NCBI RefSeq assembly: GCF_000473045.1
Contig: NZ_AXAY01000001.1
Coordinates: forward strand, 62,001-126,000
DNA: 64,000 nt
Direction: 5' to 3'
Source: Bradyrhizobium sp. WSM3983
GTDB taxonomy: Bacteria; Pseudomonadota; Alphaproteobacteria; Rhizobiales; Xanthobacteraceae
Shown: positions 34,454-43,386 of the stretch, piece after piece
How positions within the stretch are numbered: the first letter of the stretch is position 1
How the letters are laid out: each line of letters starts with the position of its first letter
Position numbers and translations under genes: made by a program
The notes under the pieces: generated by a model
The model's database searches: none
Seen by the model: the letters and a program-made list of their open reading frames with translations, nothing else
What the model was told of the DNA's origin: nothing

Positions 34454-35658
34454 CAGGCGTCCAGTCCGTGCGAAGCGAGTACCGTCTTCATCCGCCGCAT
34501 CGCCAGTTCAGGATTGGCGAGCAGCCCGGCCTTGTCGGCCAGACGGAACAGCTCGGCCAGATGCAGCATCGAGCGCGCGCTCTCCTGGCCGCCGACCATG
34601 GTGAAGTGATCCTGGTGGCCATTGAGATACGCCATGAACACGACGCCGGTCTTGTAGAAGCGAGTCGGCGCTCTGAAGATGTGGCGCGACAGCGGCACGG
34701 TCGGCCCGAGCACGTCGTGGAAGCCGGTCTCATCGCCGGCCGCGAGCCGCGACAGCGCGTAGGACGCCGCCGGCGCGATCGCATCGAAAATGCCGAGCAG
34801 CGCATGCGAAAAACCGTGCTCGTCGCCGGCGATCAGTTCGGCATAGTTGAAATCGTCGCCGGTATACATCTTGATGCGCTTGTCGAGACGATGGCGCATG
34901 TCGATCTCGCGCTGCTTGTCGAGCAGCGAGACCTTGACGCCGTCGACCTTGGCAGCGTTGCCGTTGATGATGGCGACAGCAATATCCATCGCCTTGTCGA
35001 GATCCTTGGTGCCCCAATAGCCCGTCAGCGCCGGATCGAACATGTCGCCGAGCCAGTGGATGATCACGGGCTGCGCTACCCCCGACAGCACGCGGTCATA
35101 GACCTTGGCATAGTCGCCGGCATTGCGGCCGAGTTTTGCCAGCGCGCGCGACGCCATCAAAATGATGCGGCCGCCGACCTTCTCGACCGCCGAGATCTGT
35201 TCCTCATAAGCGCGGATCACGTCGTCGATGGTCTTGGCGTCCTCGACCGCAAGATGATCCGTGCCTGCCCCGGAGAACACCAGCGCGTTGCGGCGCCTGG
35301 CGGCTCCGACCGAACGCGTGATCAGCTCCAGCGAGGTCGCCCAGTCCAGCCCCATGCCGCGCTGCGCGGTATCCATGGCTTCAGCGACGCCGAGGCCGAG
35401 GTCCCAGACGTGCTCGCGGAAGGCGATGGTCTTGTCCCAGTCGACGGCCACCGAGAGCCAGGGATCGTTGTCGGCGAAGGGATCGGCCACCGTGTGCGCG
35501 GCCGAGAAGGCGATGCGGTTCAGCGGTCCTTCGAGCTTTGCGGGGAAGGTGCGCGAGGCCGCGAGCCGATAGGTCTCGATCGAGCGATCGGCCTTCGGCA
35601 GCTTGAGCGACAATGACGGCATTAGAGGAGCAGGATTGGGCAGGACGGGCTTGTTCAT
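34453..35658 (-). CDS. DUF993 dihydrodipicolinate synthase-like protein
   Basis: 401 residues of the DUF993 family, distantly related to class I aldolases of the DHDPS/NAL superfamily but longer. Visible features are RNALVFSGAGTDHL, GGRIILMASRALA, QPVIIHWLGDMFDP, and VDGVKVSLLDKQRE, which may carry the Schiff-base Lys. The family occurs in carbohydrate clusters next to Gfo/Idh/MocA oxidoreductases and TIM-barrel isomerases, exactly as here; no member's reaction is known to me. An aldolase acting on a keto-deoxy sugar acid is a reasonable guess. It is spaced 10 bases from the upstream oxidoreductase gene. Confidence 0.85.
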   Translation of the reverse strand: MNKPVLPNPAPLMPSLSLKLPKADRSIETYRLAASRTFPAKLEGPLNRIAFSAAHTVADPFADNDPWLSVAVDWDKTIAFREHVWDLGLGVAEAMDTAQRGMGLDWATSLELITRSVGAARRRNALVFSGAGTDHLAVEDAKTIDDVIRAYEEQISAVEKVGGRIILMASRALAKLGRNAGDYAKVYDRVLSGVAQPVIIHWLGDMFDPALTGYWGTKDLDKAMDIAVAIINGNAAKVDGVKVSLLDKQREIDMRHRLDKRIKMYTGDDFNYAELIAGDEHGFSHALLGIFDAIAPAASYALSRLAAGDETGFHDVLGPTVPLSRHIFRAPTRFYKTGVVFMAYLNGHQDHFTMVGGQESARSMLHLAELFRLADKAGLLANPELAMRRMKTVLASHGLDA

Positions 35659-35668
35659 GTGTCCCTCC

Positions 35669-36820
35669 TCAGGCCTTGATCGGGGCGACGTCGATCCAGC
35701 GCCGCTCCTTCCAGCTCCTCAGCGCGCATTCGGCGAGCTGCACGCCCTTGACGCCTTCGAGCAGCGTGAACTTGTAGGGCGCATCCTCGTAGACGTGGCG
35801 GATGAACATCTCCCACTGCTCCTTGAAGCCGTTGTCGTAGGTGACATTGTCGGGCAGCTTCTGCCAGTCGCCGTAGAAATCGTGCAGCCGCTTCTCGTCC
35901 GGGTTCCAGACAGGACGCGGCGTCGCCTGCCGCGCCTGGATCATGCAGTCGGCGAGGCCCGCGACCGCCGAGCCGTGCGTGCCGTCGACCTGGAAGGTGA
36001 CGAGATCGTCGCGATAGACGCGCGTCACCCAGGACATGTTGATGTGGGCGATGATGCCGCCCTCGAGCTGGAAGGTCGCGTAGGCGGAATCATCCGCGGT
36101 CGCCTTGTACTTCTTGCCCTGCTCGTCGAACCGTTCGGGAATGTCGGTGTTACCGATGCAGACCACGCTCTGGACATTGCCGAAGAGGTTGTCGAGCACG
36201 TAGCGCCAGTGGCAGACCATATCGAGGATGATGCCGCCGCCGTCTTCGTCGCGGTAGTTCCAGGACGGCCGCTGCGCCTCCTGCCAGCCGCCTTCGAACA
36301 CCCAATAGCCGAACTCGCCGCGTACCGAGAGGATGCGGCCGAAGAAGCCGGAATCGCGCAGGAAGGCGATCTTCTTCAGGCCCGGCAGGAACAGCTTGTC
36401 CTGCACCGTGCCGTGCTTGACGCCCTTGGCATTGGCGAGCTTGACGACTTCAAGCGCCTCCTCAAAGTTCGTCGCGATCGGCTTCTCGCAATAGACATGC
36501 TTTCCGGCATTGATGGCCTGGGTCAGCAAGCCCGGCCGTGCCTGCGTCGTCGCGGCATCGAAGAACATGGTGTCGTTCTTGTCGGCGAGCGCCGCGTCGA
36601 GGTCCGTGGTCCAGCGCGTGATGTTGAAGCGTTTTGCGAGCGCCTCGATCTTATCGGCGCTGCGGCCGACCAGGATCGGGTCGGGCATGATGCGATCGCC
36701 GTTCTTCAAGCGGACACCGCCCTGGTCGCGGATCGCCACGATCGAGCGGATCAGATGCTGGTTGAGCCCCATGCGGCCGGTGACGCCGTTCATGATGAGG
36801 CCGAGGCGTTGGGTGGTCAT
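35669..36820 (-). CDS. Gfo/Idh/MocA family NAD(P)-dependent oxidoreductase
   Basis: 383 residues. The N-terminal Rossmann domain has GVTGRMGLNQHLIRS (dinucleotide loop) and the family catalytic motif EKPIAT in VYCEKPIATN. The C-terminal alpha/beta domain follows (GGIILDMVCHWRYVLDNLFG, with the His typical of the active site). The family oxidises or epimerises sugars and inositols. It overlaps the upstream enolase-superfamily gene by four bases, so the two are translationally coupled. Confidence 0.9.
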   Translation of the reverse strand: MTTQRLGLIMNGVTGRMGLNQHLIRSIVAIRDQGGVRLKNGDRIMPDPILVGRSADKIEALAKRFNITRWTTDLDAALADKNDTMFFDAATTQARPGLLTQAINAGKHVYCEKPIATNFEEALEVVKLANAKGVKHGTVQDKLFLPGLKKIAFLRDSGFFGRILSVRGEFGYWVFEGGWQEAQRPSWNYRDEDGGGIILDMVCHWRYVLDNLFGNVQSVVCIGNTDIPERFDEQGKKYKATADDSAYATFQLEGGIIAHINMSWVTRVYRDDLVTFQVDGTHGSAVAGLADCMIQARQATPRPVWNPDEKRLHDFYGDWQKLPDNVTYDNGFKEQWEMFIRHVYEDAPYKFTLLEGVKGVQLAECALRSWKERRWIDVAPIKA

Positions 36821-38214
36821 GCCAATTGCTCCCTAAGTGATTTTGGCTGTTCGAGCGGGCGGAGCGCCGACCAGTCCGGATGGACCGACGTCGCAAAGCC
36901 CGCAACATGAAGCGATCCCGTCAGGAGATCGCCGTCGTGAATGGAGAGACGAATGCCCTGCCCGGCATCGGCGTAGAGATCGGGATGCGCAGCCGCGAAG
37001 GCCTGCGCTTCAGCGGTCGGCGTTTCGCCAAAGCCGTCGACATAGTGGTGCCCGTTGCGTTCGGCGTGCGTGACGCCGATGAAAGCGCTGAGCGCGAGGT
37101 CCTGCTGCACGGCGAGGCCGGCCTGACAGGTGAGGTCTTCGCCGGTGACGAAGAATTTTTCGCCGCCCGCGCTCCATTTGGCGGCACGCGTCGCGTTGAC
37201 GATGGACTTGTAGAGGCCCTTACAGGATTTCGAGGAAATGCCGTGATAGCCGAGCGCCCGCGCCGCGGGGAACGCGTCGTAGGAATCGTCGGCTTCGTCG
37301 ACGATGAAGCCGCGCGCGGCGAGCAAACCGAGCGGCGACTGCCTGGTGATGTCGCGCGGCAGCGGCTGCTCGATATAGAGTAATCGTGAGGAAATCGACC
37401 GCAGCGTGGGCTCGCGACCGAGCTGGTCGATCAGCGCCTGAAGCGCGGCAAGATCGGCATACTGCTCGTTGGCATCGAGCGTCACCTTGTAGGCGCGCCC
37501 AAGCGTGTCGAGCTCCTTGCCGATCCGCGCCAGCCGCGCCGCATCGGCTGCGGGATCGCCCGACAGTTTCAGCTTGAAGTAATTTGCACCGGCGTTCTCG
37601 TGCGCATCGGCAACACCGCCCTCACCTTCGACGGTGTCATCAAGACCCACGGTATGCCTGATCGCGACGCGCAACAGCGGCTTGCGGCTGGCCAGAAACG
37701 CCGTGAGGTCCGCTTCCTTCAGGTCGGGCGAAAGCCGCGCATCGATGCCAGCGACGTTGCCGGCCATCCCGTCGAAGAAGTTGGTCTCCAAGGCGCGCAG
37801 CAGCGCATCGAGGATCGCCTTGTCGATTTCCGCTGGACCGTAGGCCGCAGCAAGCGCTGGGATGTTCTTTTTCGCGCACGTCACGACCTGCGCACCGATG
37901 CACGAGGCATGCAGGTCGAACGCCGTCAGAAATCCCGTCCGCGCCAGATAAAGCCCGCGCGCGATGTCCAGCGACCGTCGCAAGCCGTCGACCGTCTGCG
38001 TCGGCGACAGCTCTGGCCGCTTGTCGAACCATTTTGGCACCAGCAATTCGGCGCTGGCGCCGACAGCAATTCCCCTGCCCTCGACCTCGATCTCCACCCG
38101 CACGAACAACTGCGGCGTCGCGTTGATGGTAACCGCGCCAAAGCGGAACGGCCGCGCGAACTGCACAGGACGTTCAAAGAAGGCAATGTCTCGCAGCTTC
38201 AGGCGCGGTGACAT
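36817..38214 (-). CDS. Enolase-superfamily (mandelate racemase/muconate lactonising-like) protein
   Basis: 465 residues. The capping domain spans about 1-150, and the barrel domain has the Lys strand YFKLKLSGDP. Three metal ligands follow in LDANEQY (Asp), YIEQPL (Glu) and VDEADDS (Glu/Asp), then SSKSCKGLYKS on the next strand, which can supply a second acid/base Lys. This layout is that of a dehydratase or racemase acting on a sugar acid. It is longer than most superfamily members. It is the first enzyme gene after the ABC ATPase, with a repeat-containing 213-base spacer. Confidence 0.83.
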   Translation of the reverse strand: MSPRLKLRDIAFFERPVQFARPFRFGAVTINATPQLFVRVEIEVEGRGIAVGASAELLVPKWFDKRPELSPTQTVDGLRRSLDIARGLYLARTGFLTAFDLHASCIGAQVVTCAKKNIPALAAAYGPAEIDKAILDALLRALETNFFDGMAGNVAGIDARLSPDLKEADLTAFLASRKPLLRVAIRHTVGLDDTVEGEGGVADAHENAGANYFKLKLSGDPAADAARLARIGKELDTLGRAYKVTLDANEQYADLAALQALIDQLGREPTLRSISSRLLYIEQPLPRDITRQSPLGLLAARGFIVDEADDSYDAFPAARALGYHGISSKSCKGLYKSIVNATRAAKWSAGGEKFFVTGEDLTCQAGLAVQQDLALSAFIGVTHAERNGHHYVDGFGETPTAEAQAFAAAHPDLYADAGQGIRLSIHDGDLLTGSLHVAGFATSVHPDWSALRPLEQPKSLREQLA

Positions 38215-38264
38215 GATACAACCGAATGATCGTTAGCGGCGCTAGTGCGGCCGCGGCGGCAGTG

Positions 38265-38393
38265 CACCTCTCCCGCTTGCGGGAGAGGTCGGCACGAAGT
38301 GCAGGGTGAGGGTTGTCTCCTCTGGGGGGGTCTCGCGAGTGGAGACACCCTCTCCCCGACCCTCCCCCGCTCGCGGGGGAGGGAGCGCAGCGT
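38265..38393. repeat. Intergenic palindromic repeat (CACCTCTCCCGC...GGGGGAGGG)
   Basis: Two short stems (CTCTCCCGC-TT-GCGGGAGAG and CCTCCCCCGC-TC-GCGGGGGAGG) are separated by about 70 bases, in the spacer between the ABC ATPase and the enolase-superfamily gene. It has the same design as the copies at 33320 and 49460 but a different middle. It could attenuate transcription between transporter and enzyme genes. Confidence 0.7.
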
Positions 38394-38427
38394 CGTCGCG
38401 GCTGCACCCCAAACCAATCGCATCGCC

Positions 38428-39276
38428 TTAATCCAATGAACCTTGCGAGAAGAAATGCTTGCGGATGCGCTGCACGAGCTCGATGAAAACCGGATCGGCC
38501 ATCACGTCGAGTGAGCGCGGGCGCGGCAGCGGCACGTCGTAGATCGCAGCGACCGCGCCGGGCCGCTCGGTCATGACCAGCACGCGGTCGGCCAGGAACA
38601 CGGCTTCCGGAATCGAATGCGTAATCAGCAGCACAGTTTTCCTGGTTTCGCGCTGGATCCGCATCAATTCGACATTCATGCGCTCGCGAGTCAGAGCATC
38701 GAGCGCGCCGAACGGCTCGTCCATCAGCATGATCTTGGGATCGTGCACCAGCGCGCGGCAGATCGAGGCGCGCTGCTGCATGCCGCCGGAGAGCTGCCAG
38801 GGCAGCTTCTTCTCGAACCCCTCGAGCCCGACCAGTTTGAGCAGCGCCTTGGCGCGGATGAGATATTCGTCCCGCGGCAGCCGCTTCATGTCGATCGGCA
38901 GCATCACGTTCGAGAGGATGTTGCGCCAGGGCAGCAGTAGCGCGTTCTGGAAGACGATGCCGACATTGCCGTGCGGCTTCGTCACCTTTTCGCCTTCGAC
39001 CAGGACCTCGCCTGAGGTCGGCGGCAGCAGACCCGAGATCAGCTTGAGCAGCGTGGACTTGCCGCAGCCGGACGGGCCGACCACGACAAAGAACTCGCCG
39101 TCATTGATGTGGAAATCGAGCGGCCGCAGCGACGGCACGTCGCCGTCGCGCGTCCGGTAGGTTTTTGACACGCCGGATAGTGTGATGCCCGACGTATCGC
39201 CGGCCGCCCGGTCGCTCACCAGTCTCAGATGCGCGGCGGGCTGCACGGCTTCACTCGGTATTGCGGCTTGCTTCAC
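38428..39276 (-). CDS. ABC transporter ATP-binding protein (NitT/TauT/SsuB type)
   Basis: 282 residues from GTG 39276, overlapping the binding-protein stop as GTGA. Walker A is GPSGCGKS (67-74), the Q-loop lies in VFQNALLLPWRN, the signature is LSGGMQQR, Walker B is IMLMDEPFGALD, and the switch His is in ITHSI. The LLPWRN and PFGALD variants are characteristic of the nitrate/taurine/aliphatic-sulfonate group. It energises the permease at 40321-41130. Confidence 0.92.
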   Translation of the reverse strand: MKQAAIPSEAVQPAAHLRLVSDRAAGDTSGITLSGVSKTYRTRDGDVPSLRPLDFHINDGEFFVVVGPSGCGKSTLLKLISGLLPPTSGEVLVEGEKVTKPHGNVGIVFQNALLLPWRNILSNVMLPIDMKRLPRDEYLIRAKALLKLVGLEGFEKKLPWQLSGGMQQRASICRALVHDPKIMLMDEPFGALDALTRERMNVELMRIQRETRKTVLLITHSIPEAVFLADRVLVMTERPGAVAAIYDVPLPRPRSLDVMADPVFIELVQRIRKHFFSQGSLD

Positions 39277-40265
39277 GAGCCACTCTTCGGCAAGTAATCG
39301 TTGGTGTAGAAGGCCTTCGGGTTGGCCTTGGCCTTGGCGTCGAGCCCGCCATATTCGACCATCAGGTTGACGCTATCAGTCATGTTCTGGTCGGTGACCT
39401 GGAACGGGCGCTTGCTCTTGGTCTCAGCCGTCCGGTACAGCGGAATGGTCAATTCAAAGCCCTGCGTCAGCGTGTCGATCTTGCCGCCCTTCGGGTTGGC
39501 ATCGAGGATCGACTGCGCGGCCGCCTTCGGCTCCTTCTCGGCAGCTTCGACCGCCTTGGTCGTCGCCGACATAAAGCGGCGGACGAGATCGGCATTGGCC
39601 TTCACATAGTCCGAGTTGGCGATGATGCCCGAGGAGACCATGTTGATGCCGTAGTCGGCGAACTTGATCGGATAGACGTCCTTGCCGGTCGCGTCCTTGA
39701 TCTTCATCGACTGGTCCATGACGTAGCCGAGCAGCAGATCAGCCTGGCCGTTGATGACGGCGTTGAGCTTGGTCTGGCCATCACCGGCAACAGTGGTGAA
39801 GTCGCTCTCCTTCAGGCCGGTCTTCTTCAGGAACAGCGGCCAGATCTGGGTCATGGAGTCGGCGGGCGTGATCGCCACCGTCTTGCCCTTGATGTCGTCC
39901 GGCTTCTTGATGTTCTTGTCGACGAAGCCCATGGCGGACATCGGGCTGGTCTGCAGCAGCACGCCGGTCGCGATCACCGGCGCGCCCTTGATCGCGGCGC
40001 GCATCATGGTGGGAACGTCGACATAGCCGAAATCGGCGGTCTTGGCGGCGACGGCCTGCGTGGTCGCAGCCGAGCCGCGGCCTTCCTGGATCTCGAGGTC
40101 GATGCCCTCGGCGGCATAAATGCCCTTGGCCTTGCCGTAATAGAACGGCGCGTGCTCGCCGTAGACGTACCAGTTCAACATCAACACGACTTTGTCGGCC
40201 GCCTGCGCCGGCGCAACCGCGAACACCATCAGCGCCGCCGAGACAGCTCCTATCCACCGCTTCAT
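39273..40265 (-). CDS. ABC transporter substrate-binding protein (NMT1/THI5-like, SsuA/TauA type)
   Basis: 330 residues. The signal peptide MKRWIGAVSAALMVFAVAPA cleaves after AQA-A. The mature part opens KVVLMLNWYVYGEHAPFYYG, the NMT1/THI5 pattern (LNW...HAPFYVA), with YAAEGIDLEIQEGRGSAATTQAVA. In this superfamily ligands include sulfonates, nitrate, pyrimidine precursors, riboflavin and phthalate-like acids, so the ligand is open. ATG 40265 is chosen because the signal peptide begins there and GGGAG precedes it. Confidence 0.9.
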   Translation of the reverse strand: MKRWIGAVSAALMVFAVAPAQAADKVVLMLNWYVYGEHAPFYYGKAKGIYAAEGIDLEIQEGRGSAATTQAVAAKTADFGYVDVPTMMRAAIKGAPVIATGVLLQTSPMSAMGFVDKNIKKPDDIKGKTVAITPADSMTQIWPLFLKKTGLKESDFTTVAGDGQTKLNAVINGQADLLLGYVMDQSMKIKDATGKDVYPIKFADYGINMVSSGIIANSDYVKANADLVRRFMSATTKAVEAAEKEPKAAAQSILDANPKGGKIDTLTQGFELTIPLYRTAETKSKRPFQVTDQNMTDSVNLMVEYGGLDAKAKANPKAFYTNDYLPKSGS

Positions 40266-40320
40266 CGTCAACTCTCCCTCTGTCGCTATGCTTCGGCCGT
40301 TGGTGGCCGTTCGTTGCTAT

Positions 40321-41130
40321 TTAAGACGCAAAAATTACATCCTCACGCTGGCTGACATGCCAGGGAATGACCAGCTTCTCGATCCGGTCGACGATCCAGA
40401 ACAGGATGACGCCGAGCAGCGCCAGGATCACGAGCGCGGCGAACATCGTCGGCAGGTCGAACGTGCCGATCGAACGCTGCATCACATAGCCGATGCCGGA
40501 ATTGGAGCCGACAAACTCGCCGACGACGGCACCGACCACGGCGAGCGTCACCGAGACCTTGAGGCCGGAAAAGATCGCCGGCAGTGCATGCGGCAGGTTC
40601 ACCGCGCAAAACACCTGGAAGCGGCTGCCCTGCATGGCGCGGGCGAGATCGACCATGTCAGGATCGACCGACTTGAAGCCCTGTACGGCCGAGACGACCA
40701 CCGGGAAGAAGCCGAGCAGGAACGCCGAAATCACTTTCGGAATGATGCCAAAGCCGAACCAGACCACGAACAAAGGCGCGATCGCGATCTTCGGCACCGA
40801 TTGGGAGAACACCAGCAGCGGATAGACATAGCTCTCCACCGTCTTCGAGCCCGCGATCAGCATTGCGACGGGAATGCCGAACAGCGCCGACAGCAGGAAG
40901 CCGCAGACGGTCGCATAGGTGGTCGGCCAGCACTGGCGCAGCAGCTCGGGCCAATCCGAGCGGAGCACCGCGACGACGTCGGCCGGCGACGGGATCTGAT
41001 AGGCGGGGATTTTGAACAGCCGGATCGCGAGATCCCAGGCCACGACGATGAAGACCAGGAACAAAAACGGCCGCACCCAGGCCGCGTTCAGCATCTTGGA
41101 CACCGCACTCTGCGGCTTCTGCTCAGCCAC
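40321..41130 (-). CDS. ABC transporter permease (NitT/TauT/SsuC type)
   Basis: 269 residues from GTG 41130, preceded by GGGAGTGAGG. Six membrane segments are predicted, and the EAA loop lies in the second half (AIFSGLKVSVTLAVVGAVVG is the BPD_transp_1 region). It is the first gene of the minus-strand transporter-enzyme series, 55 bases upstream of the binding protein. The three transporter genes with the four enzymes downstream suggest uptake and breakdown of one compound. Confidence 0.92.
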   Translation of the reverse strand: MAEQKPQSAVSKMLNAAWVRPFLFLVFIVVAWDLAIRLFKIPAYQIPSPADVVAVLRSDWPELLRQCWPTTYATVCGFLLSALFGIPVAMLIAGSKTVESYVYPLLVFSQSVPKIAIAPLFVVWFGFGIIPKVISAFLLGFFPVVVSAVQGFKSVDPDMVDLARAMQGSRFQVFCAVNLPHALPAIFSGLKVSVTLAVVGAVVGEFVGSNSGIGYVMQRSIGTFDLPTMFAALVILALLGVILFWIVDRIEKLVIPWHVSQREDVIFAS

Positions 41131-41294
41131 GCCTCACTCCCGGCATTCTTTTTCGTTCGGGGAGAAATTAACCCGTTGGATAAATACTGTCCAGAGCTTT
41201 CCCTGTGACGTTTTGGGCGGCCGGTTCCGGACGGGCAAAAGTCGAATTGGGGCGCATGAGGGGATGTGGCCCGCCCTTCGCGCCCACCCTCGGT

Positions 41295-41394
41295 GTCATT
41301 CCCCGCGAAAGCGGGGAATCCAGTACGCCGCGGCTTCTCCGTATCCCACCAGCGTCTCTGGAATGCTGGATTGCCCGCTTTCGCGGGCAATGAC
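41295..41394. repeat. Intergenic palindromic repeat (GTCATTCCCCGCGAAAGCGGGG type)
   Basis: The left end GTCATTCCCCGCGAAAGC forms an internal stem and is mirrored by CTGGATTGCCCGCTTTCGCG with a final GGCAATGAC. It fills most of the 319-base spacer between the ABC permease start and the TetR stop; no gene is seen in the rest. Being palindromic and bounded by GTCATT/AATGAC, it resembles a small non-autonomous mobile repeat. Confidence 0.75.
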
Positions 41395-41449
41395 GGCGGA
41401 GATTGAGGAAACGGCGGACGATCCGTCGACCAACGCGCGGACCGCGCCG

Positions 41450-42220
41450 CTACACCGTCTGCACCACCGCGGCACGCGACTTCGGCGCCTTGGCGATCTC
41501 GAACAGCGCGGCCGACTGCCCTGTCAGCGCGGCCAGCACGAGACCGACCATGTGCGCCAGCCGCTCGTCCTTGGCTTTTTTGTCCAGCAGGTCGCGACCG
41601 AAGATCACGCTCAGCGTCGCCGAGTTCGAGAGATAGAAGAAGCAGAGGCCCGCGATCGAGATGTAGAGCTGCACCGGATCGACCGCGACCTGGAAATCGC
41701 CGCTCTCGACGCCGCGCCGCACCACGGTGCGGATCATCTCGACAAAGGGCGAGTGCATCGACTTGACCTTGGTCGAGCGCTTGAGGTGCTTTGCGCGGGC
41801 GAGGTTCTCGGTCTGGAGCAGCGACAGGAATTCCGGATTGCGCAGGAAGTAACCCCAGGTGAACTCGATCAGCCGCTTGATGGCCTCGGGCGGATCGAGA
41901 TGTTCGAGATCGAGCCCCCGCTCCTCGCTGCGGATCTTGTCGTAGGCGCCTTCGAGCACCGCGAGATAGAGCTCGTCCTTGTTGCCGACGTGGTAGTACA
42001 GCATGCGCTTGTTGGCGCCGGCCTTGGCCGCAATGCGGTCGACGCGCGCGCCGGCGAGCCCGTGAGCGGAAAACTCCTGCTTGGCAGCTTCGAGAATGCG
42101 CAGCCGCATCCCCTCGGGATCGCGCTGCCATTTCAGAGTTCGCTTTGCCTTTGTCGCCAAACCGGGTGCTCGCTGGGTGGTCGTCCAGATCGCATTTATC
42201 ACGCGCGCGGGCCGCCGCAT
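41450..42220 (-). CDS. TetR family transcriptional regulator
   Basis: 256 residues from ATG 42220. A Lys/Arg-rich leader is followed by a TetR_N helix-turn-helix (MRLRILEAAKQEFSAHGLAG, then ARVDRIAAKAGANKRMLYYH) and an all-helical C-terminal domain of the TetR_C type with HLDPPEAIKRLIEF. A longer start further upstream is rejected because it would translate the palindromic repeat (GALATKQS...CARNDE). The true start could also be an internal GTG or TTG. It is the nearest regulator to the ABC/DUF993 cluster and lies in the same orientation. Confidence 0.85.
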   Translation of the reverse strand: MRRPARVINAIWTTTQRAPGLATKAKRTLKWQRDPEGMRLRILEAAKQEFSAHGLAGARVDRIAAKAGANKRMLYYHVGNKDELYLAVLEGAYDKIRSEERGLDLEHLDPPEAIKRLIEFTWGYFLRNPEFLSLLQTENLARAKHLKRSTKVKSMHSPFVEMIRTVVRRGVESGDFQVAVDPVQLYISIAGLCFFYLSNSATLSVIFGRDLLDKKAKDERLAHMVGLVLAALTGQSAALFEIAKAPKSRAAVVQTV

Positions 42221-42226
42221 AGTTTC

Positions 42227-42311
42227 GTCATTGCGAGCGCAGCGAAGCAATCCAGGCTGCCTCCGCGGAGACAGTCTGGATTGCTTCGTCGCAAGGGCTC
42301 CTCGCAATGAC
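42227..42311. repeat. Palindromic repeat GTCATTGCGAGCGCAGCGAAGC type, copy 1
   Basis: The left arm GTCATTGCGAGCGCAGCGAA continues GCAATCCAG. The right arm is CTGGATTGCTTCG, then a short interruption and CTCGCAATGAC. It matches the more perfect copy at 54540-54617. It sits only six bases upstream of the chosen TetR start and 16 bases beyond the VOC gene stop, so it has replaced most of the promoter space between them. Confidence 0.85.
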
Positions 42312-42327
42312 GGAGGAGAGAGCGGCC

Positions 42328-43176
42328 TCATTCCGCCGGCTTCGGTGAGCGTTCCAGCAGCACCGTCTGGATGCCGCAGGTGCCGTTGCGGACTGTCATG
42401 ATCCGCGTGCCCGGCTTGCGGCCGTTGCGCACCTCGGTGACGTCGAGTCCGGCGGCGAGCAGGCGGGCGCGCGTGGCGTCGATGTCGGCGACACGCCAGC
42501 TCAGGCCCCAGAGCCGGTCACGCAGGGAATCTCCGCCCGCGACGGGGCGGCGCACCACTTCGACGATGAGATCGCCGCAGCGGAAGAACATCAGCTGGCC
42601 CCACTCGTGGTGGGAGCGGTCGAGCGTCAGATCGAGCCCGAGCCGCGCACCGTAGAGCGCGGCAGCGCGATCAGAATCCTCGGTGGTGATCACGACGTGG
42701 TCGAGCGCGTCGATCGGCGCAATCTCGGTCGCGACCGACTTCGGTCGCTCCTCGGCCAAGTCGAGAAAGAACATGCGCACGCCGCGCGTCAGCTCGGTCG
42801 CGGCCCGCGTGCGCTTCCAGTGCAGGACCGCACCGCTCGCATCGTCGCTGCTCTCGACCTCGGCGACGGCATCTGGCTTCAGCGCCACCCGGTCCAGCCG
42901 CCGGTGCATCTTGCTCATGTCCGCGACACGAAAGCACAGGCTGGCGAGCACGCCCTCCTGGTCGTCGAGCAGCGCGCGCATCCGGTCAGCGGTCACGGTA
43001 AAGCCGCTCGGCGCCATCAATTCGATGGTCATGTTTTCGAGAGTGAACAGCACGCGATCGGCGCCCTCGCCGGAATTCTGCCAGGCCGGCGCGCGCCCCA
43101 GGAGCGTCTGATAGGCCGCCTTGGCCGCACCGATATCCTTGACCAGAGCGACGACGTGATCGAGGCCGGTGATCAT
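42328..43176 (-). CDS. Two-domain VOC (glyoxalase/bleomycin-resistance/dioxygenase) family protein
   Basis: 282 residues in two VOC modules. The first starts ITGLDHVVALVKDIGAAKAA with His as metal ligand. The second starts near residue 155 (IDALDHVVITTEDSDRAAAL). Glu/His ligand candidates occur in DLIVEVVRR. The family covers glyoxalases, extradiol dioxygenases and epimerases. ATG 43176 is chosen because GGGGGGAAT directly precedes it. The gene is divergent from the PfkB kinase genes and reads toward the TetR gene. Confidence 0.82.
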   Translation of the reverse strand: MITGLDHVVALVKDIGAAKAAYQTLLGRAPAWQNSGEGADRVLFTLENMTIELMAPSGFTVTADRMRALLDDQEGVLASLCFRVADMSKMHRRLDRVALKPDAVAEVESSDDASGAVLHWKRTRAATELTRGVRMFFLDLAEERPKSVATEIAPIDALDHVVITTEDSDRAAALYGARLGLDLTLDRSHHEWGQLMFFRCGDLIVEVVRRPVAGGDSLRDRLWGLSWRVADIDATRARLLAAGLDVTEVRNGRKPGTRIMTVRNGTCGIQTVLLERSPKPAE

Positions 43177-43386
43177 ATTCCCCCCATTTGATCGACCTGG
43201 AACCATGGGCCGAAGAGGCGGCGTTTGTCCGGGCTTGGCATTGGCCTGACATGGTCGTATTCCGGCCCCATGCCGACCTCAAGGCATCGGATGACAGTTT
43301 TGCGAATAATTTCCGCGTCCTCCGCGCGGAACCGGTGTTAGAGTAAGCGCGCCGGTCGGGACCACCAAGCGCATCACGGACAAGCA

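Noticed and set aside
38265..38393. Rho-independent terminator after the ABC ATPase gene
   Set aside because: Strong stems exist but no T-run follows on either strand; it fits the intergenic repeat family better.
42221..42331. Extended start of the TetR protein
   Set aside because: The added residues are a translation of the palindromic intergenic repeat, and the extension would overlap the VOC stop.
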